64,000 bases of DNA from Enterococcus thailandicus. Lineage in GTDB: Bacteria > Bacillota > Bacilli > Lactobacillales > Enterococcaceae. Made by a program: the position numbers and the translations under genes. Position 1 is the stretch's first letter; each line of letters starts with the position of its first letter. Under the pieces are notes generated by a model. It was not told where the DNA came from, did not search any database, and saw nothing but the letters and a program-made list of their open reading frames with translations. The DNA is taken from positions 18,014-82,013 of the forward strand of contig NZ_JXLE01000014.1 in the NCBI RefSeq assembly GCF_001886265.1. Reading direction: 5' to 3'. Positions 9,345 to 18,259 of this stretch are shown in pieces.

Positions 9345-9382
9345 AAAAAAAAACTGTTTCGAAAAAATTCGAAACAGTTTTT
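9345..9382 (-). terminator. Terminator after khpA
   Basis: Perfect hairpin AAACTGTTTCGAA / TTCGAAACAGTTT with a four-base loop, followed on the minus strand by nine T, directly at the khpA stop. It splits rpsP-khpA from rimM-trmD. Confidence 0.95.
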
Positions 9383-9384
9383 GA

Positions 9385-9633
9385 TTATTCCTTATCATCA
9401 ACGATATTTAAACGAACCTTTTTAGGCGCGTTAATTCGTACACCGTAAACGATAGTCCGAATTGCTTTGGCAACTCGTCCTTGTTTTCCAATGATACGAC
9501 CAATATCTTCTGGTGCTACAGTTAGATTGTATTCATAAAAATCTTTCGATTCAACGACCTCTAACCGAACTTGATCAGGATGAGTGACTAACGGACGAAC
9601 GATTGTTAAGACTAGCTCACTTAAATCTTTCAT
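9385..9633 (-). CDS. khpA: KH-domain RNA-binding protein KhpA (YlqC)
   Basis: 82 residues, one KH domain with the GxxG-type loop IIGKQGRVAKAIR. KhpA dimerises with KhpB/Jag and binds RNAs affecting cell elongation and division in Gram-positive cocci. It begins 11 bases after rpsP, the usual Firmicutes arrangement, with a GGTGAG before ATG. Confidence 0.95.
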   Translation of the reverse strand: MKDLSELVLTIVRPLVTHPDQVRLEVVESKDFYEYNLTVAPEDIGRIIGKQGRVAKAIRTIVYGVRINAPKKVRLNIVDDKE

Positions 9634-9644
9634 ATCCGCTCACC

Positions 9645-9920
9645 TTATTTCTTTGAAAATTTAGCTTCGTGGTGTTTTTGCATAACGCCTTCTTTTGAAA
9701 GGATGTTACGAACTGTATCTGAAGGTTGTGCACCTTTTGATAACCAGTTAAGAACTAAGTCTTCTTTTAAAACTACTTCTGCAGGGTCTTTCAAAGGATT
9801 GTAAGTACCTACAGTTTCGATGAAACGTCCGTCACGAGGAGAACGTGAATCAGCTACTACAATACGGTAAAAAGGACTCTTTTTAGAACCCATACGTTTT
9901 AAACGAATTTTAACTGCCAT
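9645..9920 (-). CDS. rpsP: 30S ribosomal protein S16
   Basis: 91 residues, normal S16 length. [24 protein letters not shown] and [12 protein letters not shown] are the family blocks. First gene of the rpsP-khpA unit. In most Firmicutes ffh lies directly upstream; here the tag, reductase and FMN-reductase genes lie between. Confidence 0.98.
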   Translation of the reverse strand: MAVKIRLKRMGSKKSPFYRIVVADSRSPRDGRFIETVGTYNPLKDPAEVVLKEDLVLNWLSKGAQPSDTVRNILSKEGVMQKHHEAKFSKK

Positions 9921-10149
9921 TATTTATTTCCACCTCCATTGATTTATTCACAAGATGTAGTGTAACAGTTTTTTTTTACCCTGTAAAGCTTTTTTTCTTT
10001 ACAGTCTCATAAATTCCTTTTTTTTATTGATTGTAGACACTTTTTTCGATTATTTTTTTGGATCTTTAAATAGCAAGTGTTTTTATTTGCTCGTTTTACT
10101 TATTTTTTGTAAGATAGTTATGAAAGATAATTATTAGGAGGTTCTATTT

Positions 10150-10704
10150 ATGACAAAAAAAATTGGCTTTTTTATTGGAAGTTTAAGAGAAGATTCTTAT
10201 AACAAAAAGGTTGCTGAAGCTTTCGCAAGCTTACTACCTGAAGGCTATGAAAGTGTCTTTGTTAAAATTGATGATCTTCCTTTTTATAATGAAGATCTTG
10301 AAACACCAGAAAATGCACCGGAAGCTTGGACTCGTTTCCGTAACGAAGTAAAAGATTTAGATGGTGTTATTTTTGTTTCACCTGAATACAATCGTTCAAT
10401 TCCGGCAGTCTTGAAAAACGCACTAGACGTTGGTTCTCGTCCTTATGGTCAAAGCGTTTGGGATACAAAACCTGGTTTAGTTGTTACTGCTTCTCCTGGT
10501 GGAATCGGTGGATTTGGTGCTAACCATATTATCCGTCAATCTTTAGTCTTCTTAAATGTGCCAACACTTCAACAACCAGAAGCTTACATTGGTAATATTG
10601 CAAACTTGGTTGGTGAAGATGGAAAAATCATTGATGGTACGATGAAATTCTTTGAAACAATTGTGAATGCGTATATTGACTTCTTGGAAAAATTGACGAA
10701 GTAA
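10150..10704 (+). CDS. NAD(P)H-dependent FMN reductase family protein
   Basis: 184-residue flavodoxin-like protein of the NADPH-dependent FMN/quinone/azo reductase group. GSLREDSYNKK is the FMN phosphate loop, SPEYNRSIPAVLKNALD the second conserved motif, and SPGGIGGFGAN a third flavin contact. Cytosolic; the usual job is two-electron reduction of quinones, azo compounds or free flavin. It is plus-strand in a minus-strand neighbourhood and divergent from rpsP. AGGAGG lies eight bases before ATG. Repeat units begin six bases after its stop. Confidence 0.9.
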   Translation: MTKKIGFFIGSLREDSYNKKVAEAFASLLPEGYESVFVKIDDLPFYNEDLETPENAPEAWTRFRNEVKDLDGVIFVSPEYNRSIPAVLKNALDVGSRPYGQSVWDTKPGLVVTASPGGIGGFGANHIIRQSLVFLNVPTLQQPEAYIGNIANLVGEDGKIIDGTMKFFETIVNAYIDFLEKLTK

Positions 10705-10710
10705 AACAAA

Positions 10711-10988
10711 GGTTGTGAAAGAAGTGTACGGCTCCAATAAATAAGAATAAATTTTCAGAAATTGCTTCTCAAATTTTCGTGAAATTTATTCTTATTTTGA
10801 AGGAGTTACTTCTTGAACACCGTGGATAAAGGTTGTGGCTCAAAGCGCTTAGCTCCGACAAGATAGCGAGCAATCACTCAAAATAGCTCTTCATATTTTG
10901 AAGTGGATGCAAGCTATATCGAGGAGTTGCTTTGGGAGCACCGTGGATAAAGGTTGTCGCGCAAAGCGTTCAGCTTCAAGCAATTCAG
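10711..10988 (+). repeat. Structured 3'-UTR repeat array 1: units A, B and a partial C
   Basis: Units start with GGTTGTG at 10711, 10831 and 10951, exactly 120 bases apart. The first two end with CACCGTGGATAAA. Unit A folds by AAGAAGT / ACTTCTT and AATAAGAATAAATTTTC / GAAATTTATTCTTATT. Unit B folds by CAAAGC / GCTTTG and an inner ACTCAAAATA / TATTTTGAAGT stem. Unit C stops after about 38 bases. The array lies between the stop of the FMN reductase (10704) and a terminator (10990), in the sense direction. Confidence 0.9.
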
Positions 10989-10989
10989 C

Positions 10990-11034
10990 AAAAAAAGTTG
11001 TATGCCAAATAAAAATTTGGCATACAACTTTTTT
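10990..11034. terminator. Bidirectional terminator
   Basis: Nineteen-base perfect arms (AAAAAGTTGTATGCCAAAT and its complement) around AAA, with A and T tails on both sides. It serves the FMN reductase plus its repeat array and the convergent reductase gene, whose stop lies at its edge. Confidence 0.95.
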
Positions 11035-11554
11035 ATTTTTTTCGATAATGTAATTCAAGAAACTGACCAAATTGTTGTGCACCAACATATTCTAGTCTTT
11101 CTTCATAGTCACCGGGTTCAAACAAGCGAATTCCCTCACCGAGTAAGACTGGTGTGATTTGAATCCACCATTCATCAATCAACTGTTTTTCTAACAAAGG
11201 TTTAAGCAACGAGCCTCCACCAACAATCCAGATGTCTGAGCCAGATTCTTGTCGAAGGTTTTCTACAAACGAGGCTGGATCATCATTGATTACTGTCGCG
11301 TCTGGCAGAATCAATGATCGATTTCTCGAAAATACATAATTTTTCTTTTCCGGGTATAACAATTCTGTACCTAAAGATTTCTTAGCTTCCTCATACGTTT
11401 TCCGCCCCATAATCGTTGTATCAATTGTTTCATAAAATGCTTCATAAGTTGTTTCCTCACCTGCCGGCGTATCAAATAGCCATTGTAAATCATCTTCTTT
11501 TGTTGCCAGATAACCGTCCAAACTAATAGCTCCGTAAAAAACGATTTTTCGCAT
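11033..11554 (-). CDS. Dihydrofolate-reductase-like / RibD C-terminal domain protein
   Basis: About 173 residues: RKIVFYGAISLDGYLA start, a TTIMGRKTYEEA motif, then DIWIVGGGSLLKPLLE and ITPVLLGEGIRLF. These are the NADPH-binding and strand motifs of the RibD_C/DHFR-like family seen in stand-alone proteins such as YwjB/YyaP. The substrate is unknown; it is not the canonical folA. I chose ATG 11554 because AAGGAGAG lies just before it; a GTG 15 bases upstream is less likely. It follows tag after about 12 bases. Confidence 0.88.
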   Translation of the reverse strand: MRKIVFYGAISLDGYLATKEDDLQWLFDTPAGEETTYEAFYETIDTTIMGRKTYEEAKKSLGTELLYPEKKNYVFSRNRSLILPDATVINDDPASFVENLRQESGSDIWIVGGGSLLKPLLEKQLIDEWWIQITPVLLGEGIRLFEPGDYEERLEYVGAQQFGQFLELHYRKK

Positions 11555-11581
11555 ATGTCTCTCCTTCACTTCGGATTTTTA

Positions 11582-12175
11582 TCAATCAATTGATTCGTCT
11601 TCTTGAATCGTTGATTGCTTTACTTCTGAATGTCTAAAGCAATCAATGACATGATCATTAATGATTCCAACTGCTTCTAAAAATGCATAAATCGTGGTAC
11701 TACCGACAAATTTAAACCCCTGTTTCTTCAGTTCTTTAGTGATTTTATCAGATAGTTCACTCGTTGTCGGAATTTCTTCTTGTGTTTGATACATATGATT
11801 CACCACTTCACCATCAGAAAACGACCATAAAAAAGTAGCAAAGCTTCCGAATTCTTGTTGGATTTTTTGAACGGCCTTAGCATTATGAATAGCAGCTTCA
11901 ACTTTTCTTCGATTACGAATAATTCCTTTATCTTGAAGCAAAGATTCTATTTTATTTTCGTCATATGCCGCCACTTTTTCTAAAGAAAAATGATCATACG
12001 CAGAATCAAAAGCTTCAGTTTTATTTAAAATCGTTTGCCAACTTAATCCTGCTTGGTTAATATCCAGCATTAGCTTGCGATAAAGTCGTTGATCATCATA
12101 TTCCGGAACACCCCAAATCGTATCATGATACTCTTTCATTGATGCCGTGTTTTCTGCCCAAGAACATCGTTTCAT
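11582..12175 (-). CDS. tag: DNA-3-methyladenine glycosylase I
   Basis: About 197 residues. The start MKRCSWAENTASMKEYHDTIWGVP is diagnostic for Tag; Cys and His residues at the N-terminus and near the end (HVIDCFRHS) form the zinc snap. It removes 3-methyladenine from DNA in base excision repair. ATG 12175 is preceded by GGAGG at eight bases. It lies directly behind ffh, after ffh's terminator, an unusual neighbour for the signal-recognition genes. Confidence 0.95.
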   Translation of the reverse strand: MKRCSWAENTASMKEYHDTIWGVPEYDDQRLYRKLMLDINQAGLSWQTILNKTEAFDSAYDHFSLEKVAAYDENKIESLLQDKGIIRNRRKVEAAIHNAKAVQKIQQEFGSFATFLWSFSDGEVVNHMYQTQEEIPTTSELSDKITKELKKQGFKFVGSTTIYAFLEAVGIINDHVIDCFRHSEVKQSTIQEDESID

Positions 12176-12204
12176 TTTCCTTACCTCCACTTTCCTTCAT
12201 TAAC

Positions 12205-12248
12205 AAAAAAGCTATGACAACATTTCAATCAATCGTTTGTCATAGCTC
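12205..12248 (-). terminator. Terminator after ffh
   Basis: Arms GCTATGACAA / TTGTCATAGC, with TTTTTT following on the minus strand; about 25 bases past the ffh stop. Confidence 0.85.
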
Positions 12249-12272
12249 AAATTCATTCAATTCAGCAATTGC

Positions 12273-13691
12273 TTATTTACGTTTTTTCTTTTTCTTCTTG
12301 TTTTTCTTAACCATGCGATTCATCGCCATTTTTCCAAGTTTTCCTTTGACTCCTGTACCAAACATTTGGTCCATTCCCGGAATATTCATGTCACCTTTCG
12401 ACATTTGTTGCATCATTTTACGGGATTCCTTGAATTGTTTAATCATGCGGTTTACTTCTACTACACTATTTCCTGAACCAGCAGCGATACGACGACGACG
12501 GCTAGGGTTCAACAAATCAGGATTTTCTCGCTCGGCAGGTGTCATTGAGTAGACCATTGCTTTTTTCCGTTCTACATCTTTTGGATCAACTTTTACGTTT
12601 TCAATCCCTGGTACTTGATTCATTCCTGGAATCATTTTAATTAGATCTTCTAATGGCCCCATTCCCATTACTTGATCCAGTTGTTCAATAAAATCATTGA
12701 AGTCAAAAGAATTTTCCCGCATTTTTTGGGCAAGTTCTTCTGCTTTTTTCTCGTCATAATCTTGTTGCGCTTTTTCGATCAGCGTCAGCATGTCACCCAT
12801 ACCCAAGATTCGGCTGGCCATACGATCTGGATGGAAGACTTCAAGATCTGTTAATTTTTCACCTGACCCAATAAATTTGATTGGTGCACCAGTTACTGAA
12901 CGAATAGATAACGCTGCCCCACCTCTGGTATCTCCATCAAGTTTTGTAATAACAACCCCAGTAATACCTAGTTGTTGATTAAAACTGTCAGCTACGTTGA
13001 CCGCATCTTGTCCAGTCATTGCATCAACAACCAAGAGAATTTCATTTGGTTGTGCAATTTCTTTGATTTGCTTCAACTCATCCATTAAGAGTTCATCAAT
13101 GTGTAAACGACCAGCCGTATCAATCAAGACATAGTCATTTTTCTTTTCTTTGGCAACTTCCATTCCTTGACGAACGATTTCAACTGGACTGACATCTGTT
13201 CCCATATCAAAGACAGGCACATCTAATTGTTGTCCCAAGACTTTTAATTGGTCAATCGCTGCAGGTCGGTACACGTCTCCTGCAATCATCAATGGTCGTG
13301 CTTTTTCATTTTTCTTCAAAAAGTTTGCTAATTTCCCAGCAAAGGTCGTTTTACCAGCCCCTTGTAACCCGACCATCATAATAACAGTTGGGACTTTTGG
13401 TGACTTGATTAGTTCTGCTGTTTCGGAACCCAAGGTAATCGTTAATTCCTCATCAACAATTTTGACGATTTGTTGTGCTGGTGACAAGCTTTCAAGAACT
13501 TCTACTCCAACAGCACGCTCCCGCACACGTTTCGTGAAGTCTTTGACTACTTGTAAATTGACATCGGCTTCCAATAAAGCCAAGCGGATTTCCCGCATCA
13601 TTTCCTTGACGTCAGCTTCTGATACTTTTCCTTTTTTTCTTAATTTTCCCATCGCCTGTTGCAGACGTTCTGTTAAGCTTTCAAATGCCAT
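12273..13691 (-). CDS. ffh: Signal recognition particle protein Ffh
   Basis: 472 residues, full length. N and G domains with GLQGAGKTTFAGKLA (P-loop), DTAGRLH and TKLDGDTRGGAAL; the M domain is Met-rich (MMQQMSKGDMNIPGMDQM) and ends in a Lys/Arg tail. It binds 4.5S/scRNA and targets nascent membrane proteins to FtsY. Downstream of ylxM as in other Firmicutes, 33 bases apart. Confidence 0.98.
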   Translation of the reverse strand: MAFESLTERLQQAMGKLRKKGKVSEADVKEMMREIRLALLEADVNLQVVKDFTKRVRERAVGVEVLESLSPAQQIVKIVDEELTITLGSETAELIKSPKVPTVIMMVGLQGAGKTTFAGKLANFLKKNEKARPLMIAGDVYRPAAIDQLKVLGQQLDVPVFDMGTDVSPVEIVRQGMEVAKEKKNDYVLIDTAGRLHIDELLMDELKQIKEIAQPNEILLVVDAMTGQDAVNVADSFNQQLGITGVVITKLDGDTRGGAALSIRSVTGAPIKFIGSGEKLTDLEVFHPDRMASRILGMGDMLTLIEKAQQDYDEKKAEELAQKMRENSFDFNDFIEQLDQVMGMGPLEDLIKMIPGMNQVPGIENVKVDPKDVERKKAMVYSMTPAERENPDLLNPSRRRRIAAGSGNSVVEVNRMIKQFKESRKMMQQMSKGDMNIPGMDQMFGTGVKGKLGKMAMNRMVKKNKKKKKKRK

Positions 13692-13724
13692 TTTTCTTCA
13701 TTCCTTTAATTAGTTTCTAGTTTG

Positions 13725-14063
13725 TTACTCTTCGATATCTTGAATTTGCTGGATAGAACCAATCAGTTCATTATCTTTTGGATAGTGCTCGGTGACATAA
13801 GTCATCAGTTGTTCCAAGGCTTGTTCACGCACGATGTAATTTGAAAAAAGATGCAGTTTTTTCTCGTAGTCTTCTAAAATTTTTCCAGTTCTCTTAATAT
13901 TATCATAAACTGCTTGTCGACTGACTTGATATTCTTCTGCAATTTCTCCAAGTGAAAAATCATCAGCATAATACAGTTCCATATAATTCATTTGTTTTTC
14001 AGTCAATAAGGTCGAGTAAAATTCAAAAAGTGCGTTCATTCGATTTGTTTTTTCAATTTCCAT
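13725..14063 (-). CDS. ylxM: SRP-associated putative DNA-binding protein YlxM
   Basis: 112 residues, the UPF0122/YlxM family: [24 protein letters not shown] then a sigma-70-region-4-like helix-turn-helix ([21 protein letters not shown]). In streptococci YlxM stimulates SRP assembly. Its ATG follows the TGA of the DUF523 gene with no gap, and its GAGGTGAG lies inside that gene, so the two are coupled. Confidence 0.95.
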   Translation of the reverse strand: MEIEKTNRMNALFEFYSTLLTEKQMNYMELYYADDFSLGEIAEEYQVSRQAVYDNIKRTGKILEDYEKKLHLFSNYIVREQALEQLMTYVTEHYPKDNELIGSIQQIQDIEE

Positions 14064-14549
14064 TCAACTCACCTCATTTATCTTCGTAATTTCTTGCTGT
14101 TGTGCTAACCAATCTTCATCAGATAGAACGCTCATCTTCTGTTGTAAAAAATAGGCAGTTGCTACGCCTACACCCTCTGTTAATGTACCAGAAAATGTAC
14201 CGTCATATATTTGACTACTACCACAAGAAGGACTTTTTGCCTTCAAAATGAGTTGATCAATCTGTTGTTCTTTTAATTTTTGCCAAGCAAGAATTGCACC
14301 TGCCTGATATTCTTTTGTCACATCGACACCTTTGGAAGTTATGACTCTTGCTTTCCCATTCCAAACGTCAAACCCATCTCCGCCGACAATTTCTGCTGGA
14401 TCTCGGGGAATCGGTAAGCCACCCAAAACTTCTGGGCAAACCATGATGGCTTCGTGTTTTTCAACCAATGCGACAAGTTGCGAAACAGCTTTTGGCTGCC
14501 CATCATAACGACATAACACACCGCCTAAGCAAGCACTGATACCAATCAT
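14064..14549 (-). CDS. DUF523 family protein (TudS-like desulfurase fold)
   Basis: About 161 residues. Conserved cysteines fall in ISACLGGVLCRYDG, VCPEVLGG and SPSCGSSQIYDG, the DUF523 pattern; members studied elsewhere hold an oxygen-sensitive [4Fe-4S] cluster and desulfurate thiouracil. The role here is inferred from family only. ATG 14549 gives the standard N-terminus and has GGAAGCG before it. It heads the DUF523-ylxM-ffh unit. Confidence 0.85.
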   Translation of the reverse strand: MIGISACLGGVLCRYDGQPKAVSQLVALVEKHEAIMVCPEVLGGLPIPRDPAEIVGGDGFDVWNGKARVITSKGVDVTKEYQAGAILAWQKLKEQQIDQLILKAKSPSCGSSQIYDGTFSGTLTEGVGVATAYFLQQKMSVLSDEDWLAQQQEITKINEVS

Positions 14550-14677
14550 TTGAATCGCTTCCTTTCCTTCCAACAAAGTGCCTAATTATTATACCATTTA
14601 TTGAGTTGGTTACATAGCCCCTCCCCTTGATTCTATGCTAAAATAGGAAAGCATGAATATGTTTTAAAGGAGCGCTT

Positions 14678-15382
14678 ATGAAAAAAATCTTAGTTGTTGA
14701 TGATGAACCTTCCATCGTCACTTTATTAACCTTTAACCTAGAAAAAGAAGGCTATCAAGTTACCAGTGCAACGGATGGACGCGAGGGATTAGAACTTGCT
14801 TTAGATCAAGCCTTTGATTTTATTATTTTAGATGTGATGCTTCCTTCAATGGATGGCATGGAAATTACACAGAAGCTTCGCCAAGAAAAAAATGATACAC
14901 CCATTTTGATGCTAACCGCTAAAGATGATCAGATTGATCGAATTTTAGGCTTAGAAATTGGTGCCGATGATTACCTAATTAAACCATTTAGCCCACGCGA
15001 AGTATTAGCTCGAATGAAAGCCATCTTTCGTCGAATGGAACCTCGAAGCAAGCCTGCTGAGGAAGAAGAGCCAGAATATTTAACAGTTGGTCAAATCATC
15101 GCTAACTTAACTAATTTTCAAGTCACTGTTGACGGTCGTTTGATTGAACTGACTCCCAAAGAATTTGAATTGTTAGTTTACTTTATGAAACGAAAAGATC
15201 GCGTAATTGATCGAGACACCTTGCTCGAACGTATCTGGAATTTTGATTTTGCTGGTCAAAGTCGAATCGTCGATGTTCATGTCAGTCACCTGAGAGAAAA
15301 GATCGAACGTGATCCAAAACATCCTAAATATTTAGTAACTGTCCGTGGATTTGGGTACAAATTTCAGGAGCCTCGACTATGA
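14678..15382 (+). CDS. phoP: Phosphate-type response regulator PhoP (OmpR family)
   Basis: 234 residues: receiver domain with ILVVDDEPS, phospho-acceptor D in FIILDVMLPSMDG, conserved K in YLIKPFSPRE; C-terminal winged helix with LTPKEFELLVYF and VRGFGYKF. With the overlapping kinase and the nearby pstS that carries Pho boxes, the best call is the phosphate-starvation regulator (PhoP/PnpR). ATG follows AAAGGAGCGCTT. Confidence 0.92.
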   Translation: MKKILVVDDEPSIVTLLTFNLEKEGYQVTSATDGREGLELALDQAFDFIILDVMLPSMDGMEITQKLRQEKNDTPILMLTAKDDQIDRILGLEIGADDYLIKPFSPREVLARMKAIFRRMEPRSKPAEEEEPEYLTVGQIIANLTNFQVTVDGRLIELTPKEFELLVYFMKRKDRVIDRDTLLERIWNFDFAGQSRIVDVHVSHLREKIERDPKHPKYLVTVRGFGYKFQEPRL

Positions 15383-17106
15383 AAAATTGGAAAATTTTCT
15401 CAAGACGTATCCTATTCTTGGTCGTTTTCCTAACAGTTTTTATTGGTAGTTGGCAACTGATTTCAAATTATTTTCAACAGCAAATTATTGAACAACAAGA
15501 AGAATACTTGACCAAGAAAGCACAACTATTAACGCGACAACTTACTTGGGCAAATCCTGACTCAATGGAAAACAAAGAAACCTTGACAGAATTTGTTCAT
15601 CAATCTTCTGAACGAATCACGCTACTAGATGCTAATGGCAATGTTTTGTATGATACCAGTGATGATGACCTGACAGGTAGCCGTAACACTCGTCCCGAAA
15701 TCAAAGCTGTCCTTGACGGTGGGCGATTGGGAAGTTCCTTACGTCAAAGTGTGACTTTAAATGAACAGCTTCTCTATGTCGCTTTACCGATTAAAGAAAA
15801 TGGTCAATTAAAAGCCATGATCCGAATTGCCGAGCCAACAAGCGGATTTTTACCACGCACAGAAAATTTTCGTCGTTGGGTATTCTTGTTCTTTCTTCTC
15901 TTCTTTTGCATCCTTTCAGGAATGATCGCCTATTTTGCTTATCAGCGAAATGAACCTTTGCATACCGTACTACCTGTGTTGAAAAAAATGGTCAACGACC
16001 CCGAAGAAACAGAAGTCATTATGCAAACTTCAGATCAATGGGAAGAACTTTATCAAACAATCAACGCACTAAGCGAACAAATGAGTAATATGTATCGTGC
16101 TTACGCAACCACTGAAGAACAGTTGTACACGTTGCTGAACGAATTAATGATTGGCGTCTTTCTAATTGATTCCGAATCGCATTTACGTTTACTAAATCCT
16201 AAAATGCAGATGCATCTTGGGGTTACGACTTATCTGACCTCGCAACCTTATGCTGAGGTCATTCAAGAACCTCAGCTAATCCATTTGATTCATCAGGTTT
16301 CTGCTACGAATCCGTTAGTTCAGCAAGAAATCAAATTAAGTGAAGGCAATCAAACGTTGGACATCAGTTTACGTTACTTTATCAATGCAGATGGAACTGG
16401 ACAAATTCTTGGCGTAGCTTATGATTTAACCAAAGTTCGTCGGCTCGAAAAAGTCCAGAAAGATTTTGTTGGAAATGTTTCTCATGAATTAAAAACGCCG
16501 GTTACTTCATTGATGGGCTTCACGGAAACACTTCTTGATGGTGCCAAAGATGATCCAGAAACATTAACTACTTTTTTAGAAATCATGCAAAAAGATGCTC
16601 GTCGTTTAGATCAGTTGATTCGCGAAATCATTCAGTTATCTAAAGATGGTGAAAATTTATATGAATCACAAACGATTTATCTAGAATCTTACTTTGAACA
16701 AATTATTCAAAGCTACCAACCCTTTATCAAACAGAAAAAATTAAGTGTTAAACTGCTGGGGAATAATGGCGCATTTACCATTCAGTCAGAAATTTTATAC
16801 CCAATTATCAAAAACTTGATTGAAAATGCCATCCAATATTCAAAAGAAGGTGGCCAAATTATTATTCGTTATCGTGTAGATGATCACTTATGGTTTTCTG
16901 TCCAAGATTTTGGAATTGGAATTGATCAAGAAGACCAGGAACGAATTTTTGAACGTTTTTATCGCGTTGATAAAGCACGCAGCCGACACTCTGGAGGAAC
17001 AGGTTTAGGTCTAGCAATCGTCAAAGACTATGTCAAATTGTTACACGGCACGATTACTGTGGAAAGTCATCCCGGTGTGGGCTCCACTTTCGAAGTTACT
17101 TTATGA
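15379..17106 (+). CDS. phoR: Sensor histidine kinase PhoR
   Basis: 575 residues. One TM helix at 10-27, an extracytoplasmic domain of about 140 residues with a PAS/Cache-like ITLLDANGNVLYDT, a second TM near 165-188, then HAMP-like and PAS regions, the H-box GNVSHELKTPVTSLMGFTET, and an ATPase domain with NLIENAIQYS, FGIGID and GGTGLGLAIV. It overlaps phoP by four bases (ATGA). It should phosphorylate PhoP under phosphate limitation. Confidence 0.92.
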   Translation: MKNWKIFSRRILFLVVFLTVFIGSWQLISNYFQQQIIEQQEEYLTKKAQLLTRQLTWANPDSMENKETLTEFVHQSSERITLLDANGNVLYDTSDDDLTGSRNTRPEIKAVLDGGRLGSSLRQSVTLNEQLLYVALPIKENGQLKAMIRIAEPTSGFLPRTENFRRWVFLFFLLFFCILSGMIAYFAYQRNEPLHTVLPVLKKMVNDPEETEVIMQTSDQWEELYQTINALSEQMSNMYRAYATTEEQLYTLLNELMIGVFLIDSESHLRLLNPKMQMHLGVTTYLTSQPYAEVIQEPQLIHLIHQVSATNPLVQQEIKLSEGNQTLDISLRYFINADGTGQILGVAYDLTKVRRLEKVQKDFVGNVSHELKTPVTSLMGFTETLLDGAKDDPETLTTFLEIMQKDARRLDQLIREIIQLSKDGENLYESQTIYLESYFEQIIQSYQPFIKQKKLSVKLLGNNGAFTIQSEILYPIIKNLIENAIQYSKEGGQIIIRYRVDDHLWFSVQDFGIGIDQEDQERIFERFYRVDKARSRHSGGTGLGLAIVKDYVKLLHGTITVESHPGVGSTFEVTL

Positions 17107-17117
17107 AGTGACTAACA

Positions 17118-17168
17118 TGAAAAAAACAGTGACGAGAATCGATACGATTTTCGCCGCTGCTTTTTTTC
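17118..17168. terminator. Terminator shared by phoR and pstS
   Basis: Imperfect hairpin CAGTGACGAGAATCG / CGATTTTCGCCGCTG flanked by A-run and T-run between convergent genes. Confidence 0.75.
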
Positions 17169-17174
17169 ATATTC

Positions 17175-18059
17175 TTATTTGATTTCTCCGTTAACATCAC
17201 GTTCAACTTTCATTGATGTGATTGGTAGATAACCTAGATCTTTAACTGGTCCTTCTTGGACATCTTCACTTGTCATGTAATCCAAGAATTTTTGAACAGC
17301 TGCGTCTGGTTTTCCTTTTGTATACATGTGCTCATATGCCCAGATTTTCCAGCTATTGTCTGCCACATTTTTTTCCTCTGGTTTCACATCATCCACGCTC
17401 AAAGCTTGAGTTGTTTCATCCAAGTAAGAAAAGGCAAGATAACTGATTGCTCCTGGTGTTTGTGCAACGATTTGGCGAACCGTTCCTGACGAATCCTGCT
17501 CTTGTGATTGCACAGGTGTTTCGTCATTCAATCCCCATTTTTCAAAAGTAGCACGAGTTCCACTACCATTTGCACGGTTAATCACTGTGACTTTTTGATC
17601 TTTTCCACCAAGTTCTTTCCAGTTTGTGATTTTTCCTGTAAATAAATCAATCAATTCCTGTTGAGAAACATTTGTGACGCCAGTATCTTTATTGACGATT
17701 GGTGCCATTCCGACAACAGCCACTTTATGGTCAACCAATTTAGTTGCGTCGATTCCATCTTTTTCTTCTGCAAAAACATCTGAGTTTCCAATTGTCACGG
17801 CGCCGTCTGACACTTGGCTTAGCCCTGTGCCACTTCCGCCACCTTGAACAGAAATTTGATAATTTGAGTTTTCTTGGGTAAAGCTATCTTGTGCAGCATC
17901 AACTAATGGCTGCAATGCAGTTGAACCAACTGCTACAATTTTTACTTGTTCTGAACCTGCTTTATCTGATTGCGCAGTTGAGTCGGTACTTGTACCTGAC
18001 GAACCACAACCTGCTAATAAGAAACCAATGATGCCTAAAGAATACCATAATTTTTTCAT
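17175..18059 (-). CDS. pstS: Phosphate ABC transporter substrate-binding lipoprotein PstS
   Basis: 294 residues. Lipobox LLAGC at about residue 18, then a linker and the PstS fold: VGSTALQPLVDAA, GGGSGTGLSQVSDG and VINRANGSGTRATFEKW are phosphate-contact loops. It captures inorganic phosphate outside the membrane for PstCAB, which is not in this window. It is alone, convergent with phoPR, and has an array of Pho-box-like repeats upstream. Confidence 0.95.
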   Translation of the reverse strand: MKKLWYSLGIIGFLLAGCGSSGTSTDSTAQSDKAGSEQVKIVAVGSTALQPLVDAAQDSFTQENSNYQISVQGGGSGTGLSQVSDGAVTIGNSDVFAEEKDGIDATKLVDHKVAVVGMAPIVNKDTGVTNVSQQELIDLFTGKITNWKELGGKDQKVTVINRANGSGTRATFEKWGLNDETPVQSQEQDSSGTVRQIVAQTPGAISYLAFSYLDETTQALSVDDVKPEEKNVADNSWKIWAYEHMYTKGKPDAAVQKFLDYMTSEDVQEGPVKDLGYLPITSMKVERDVNGEIK

Positions 18060-18090
18060 TCAAATACTCCTCTCTTAGTTACAAGTAAAG

Positions 18091-18163
18091 TGTAACAAGC
18101 TACTGTAAAGCTCAGATATGGATGTTGTAAACAATTCGTGAACTTCTGTAAATTTCCTGTAAA
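18091..18163 (-). promoter_or_regulatory. PhoP-box array upstream of pstS
   Basis: On the minus strand TTTACA-type hexamers occur at 18158-18163, 18147-18152, 18137-18142 (TTCACG) and 18126-18131, that is 11, 10 and 11 bases apart. Further copies lie at 18104-18109 and 18091-18096 (GTTACA). TT(A/T)ACA direct repeats on an 11-base period are the known PhoP-binding pattern in Firmicutes, so PhoP from the neighbouring genes should activate pstS. Confidence 0.8.
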
Positions 18164-18259
18164 GTTTAAAGTATAAAATAAACTAAAAATAATTATGTTT
18201 ATTATTTTACAAACAAATAGATAAAATGTTAATATAAACGCAAACAAGGAGGTTTTTGT

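Noticed and set aside
18056..18247. Open frame upstream of pstS on the same strand
   Set aside because: It covers the Pho-box array and promoter and lacks a ribosome-binding site.
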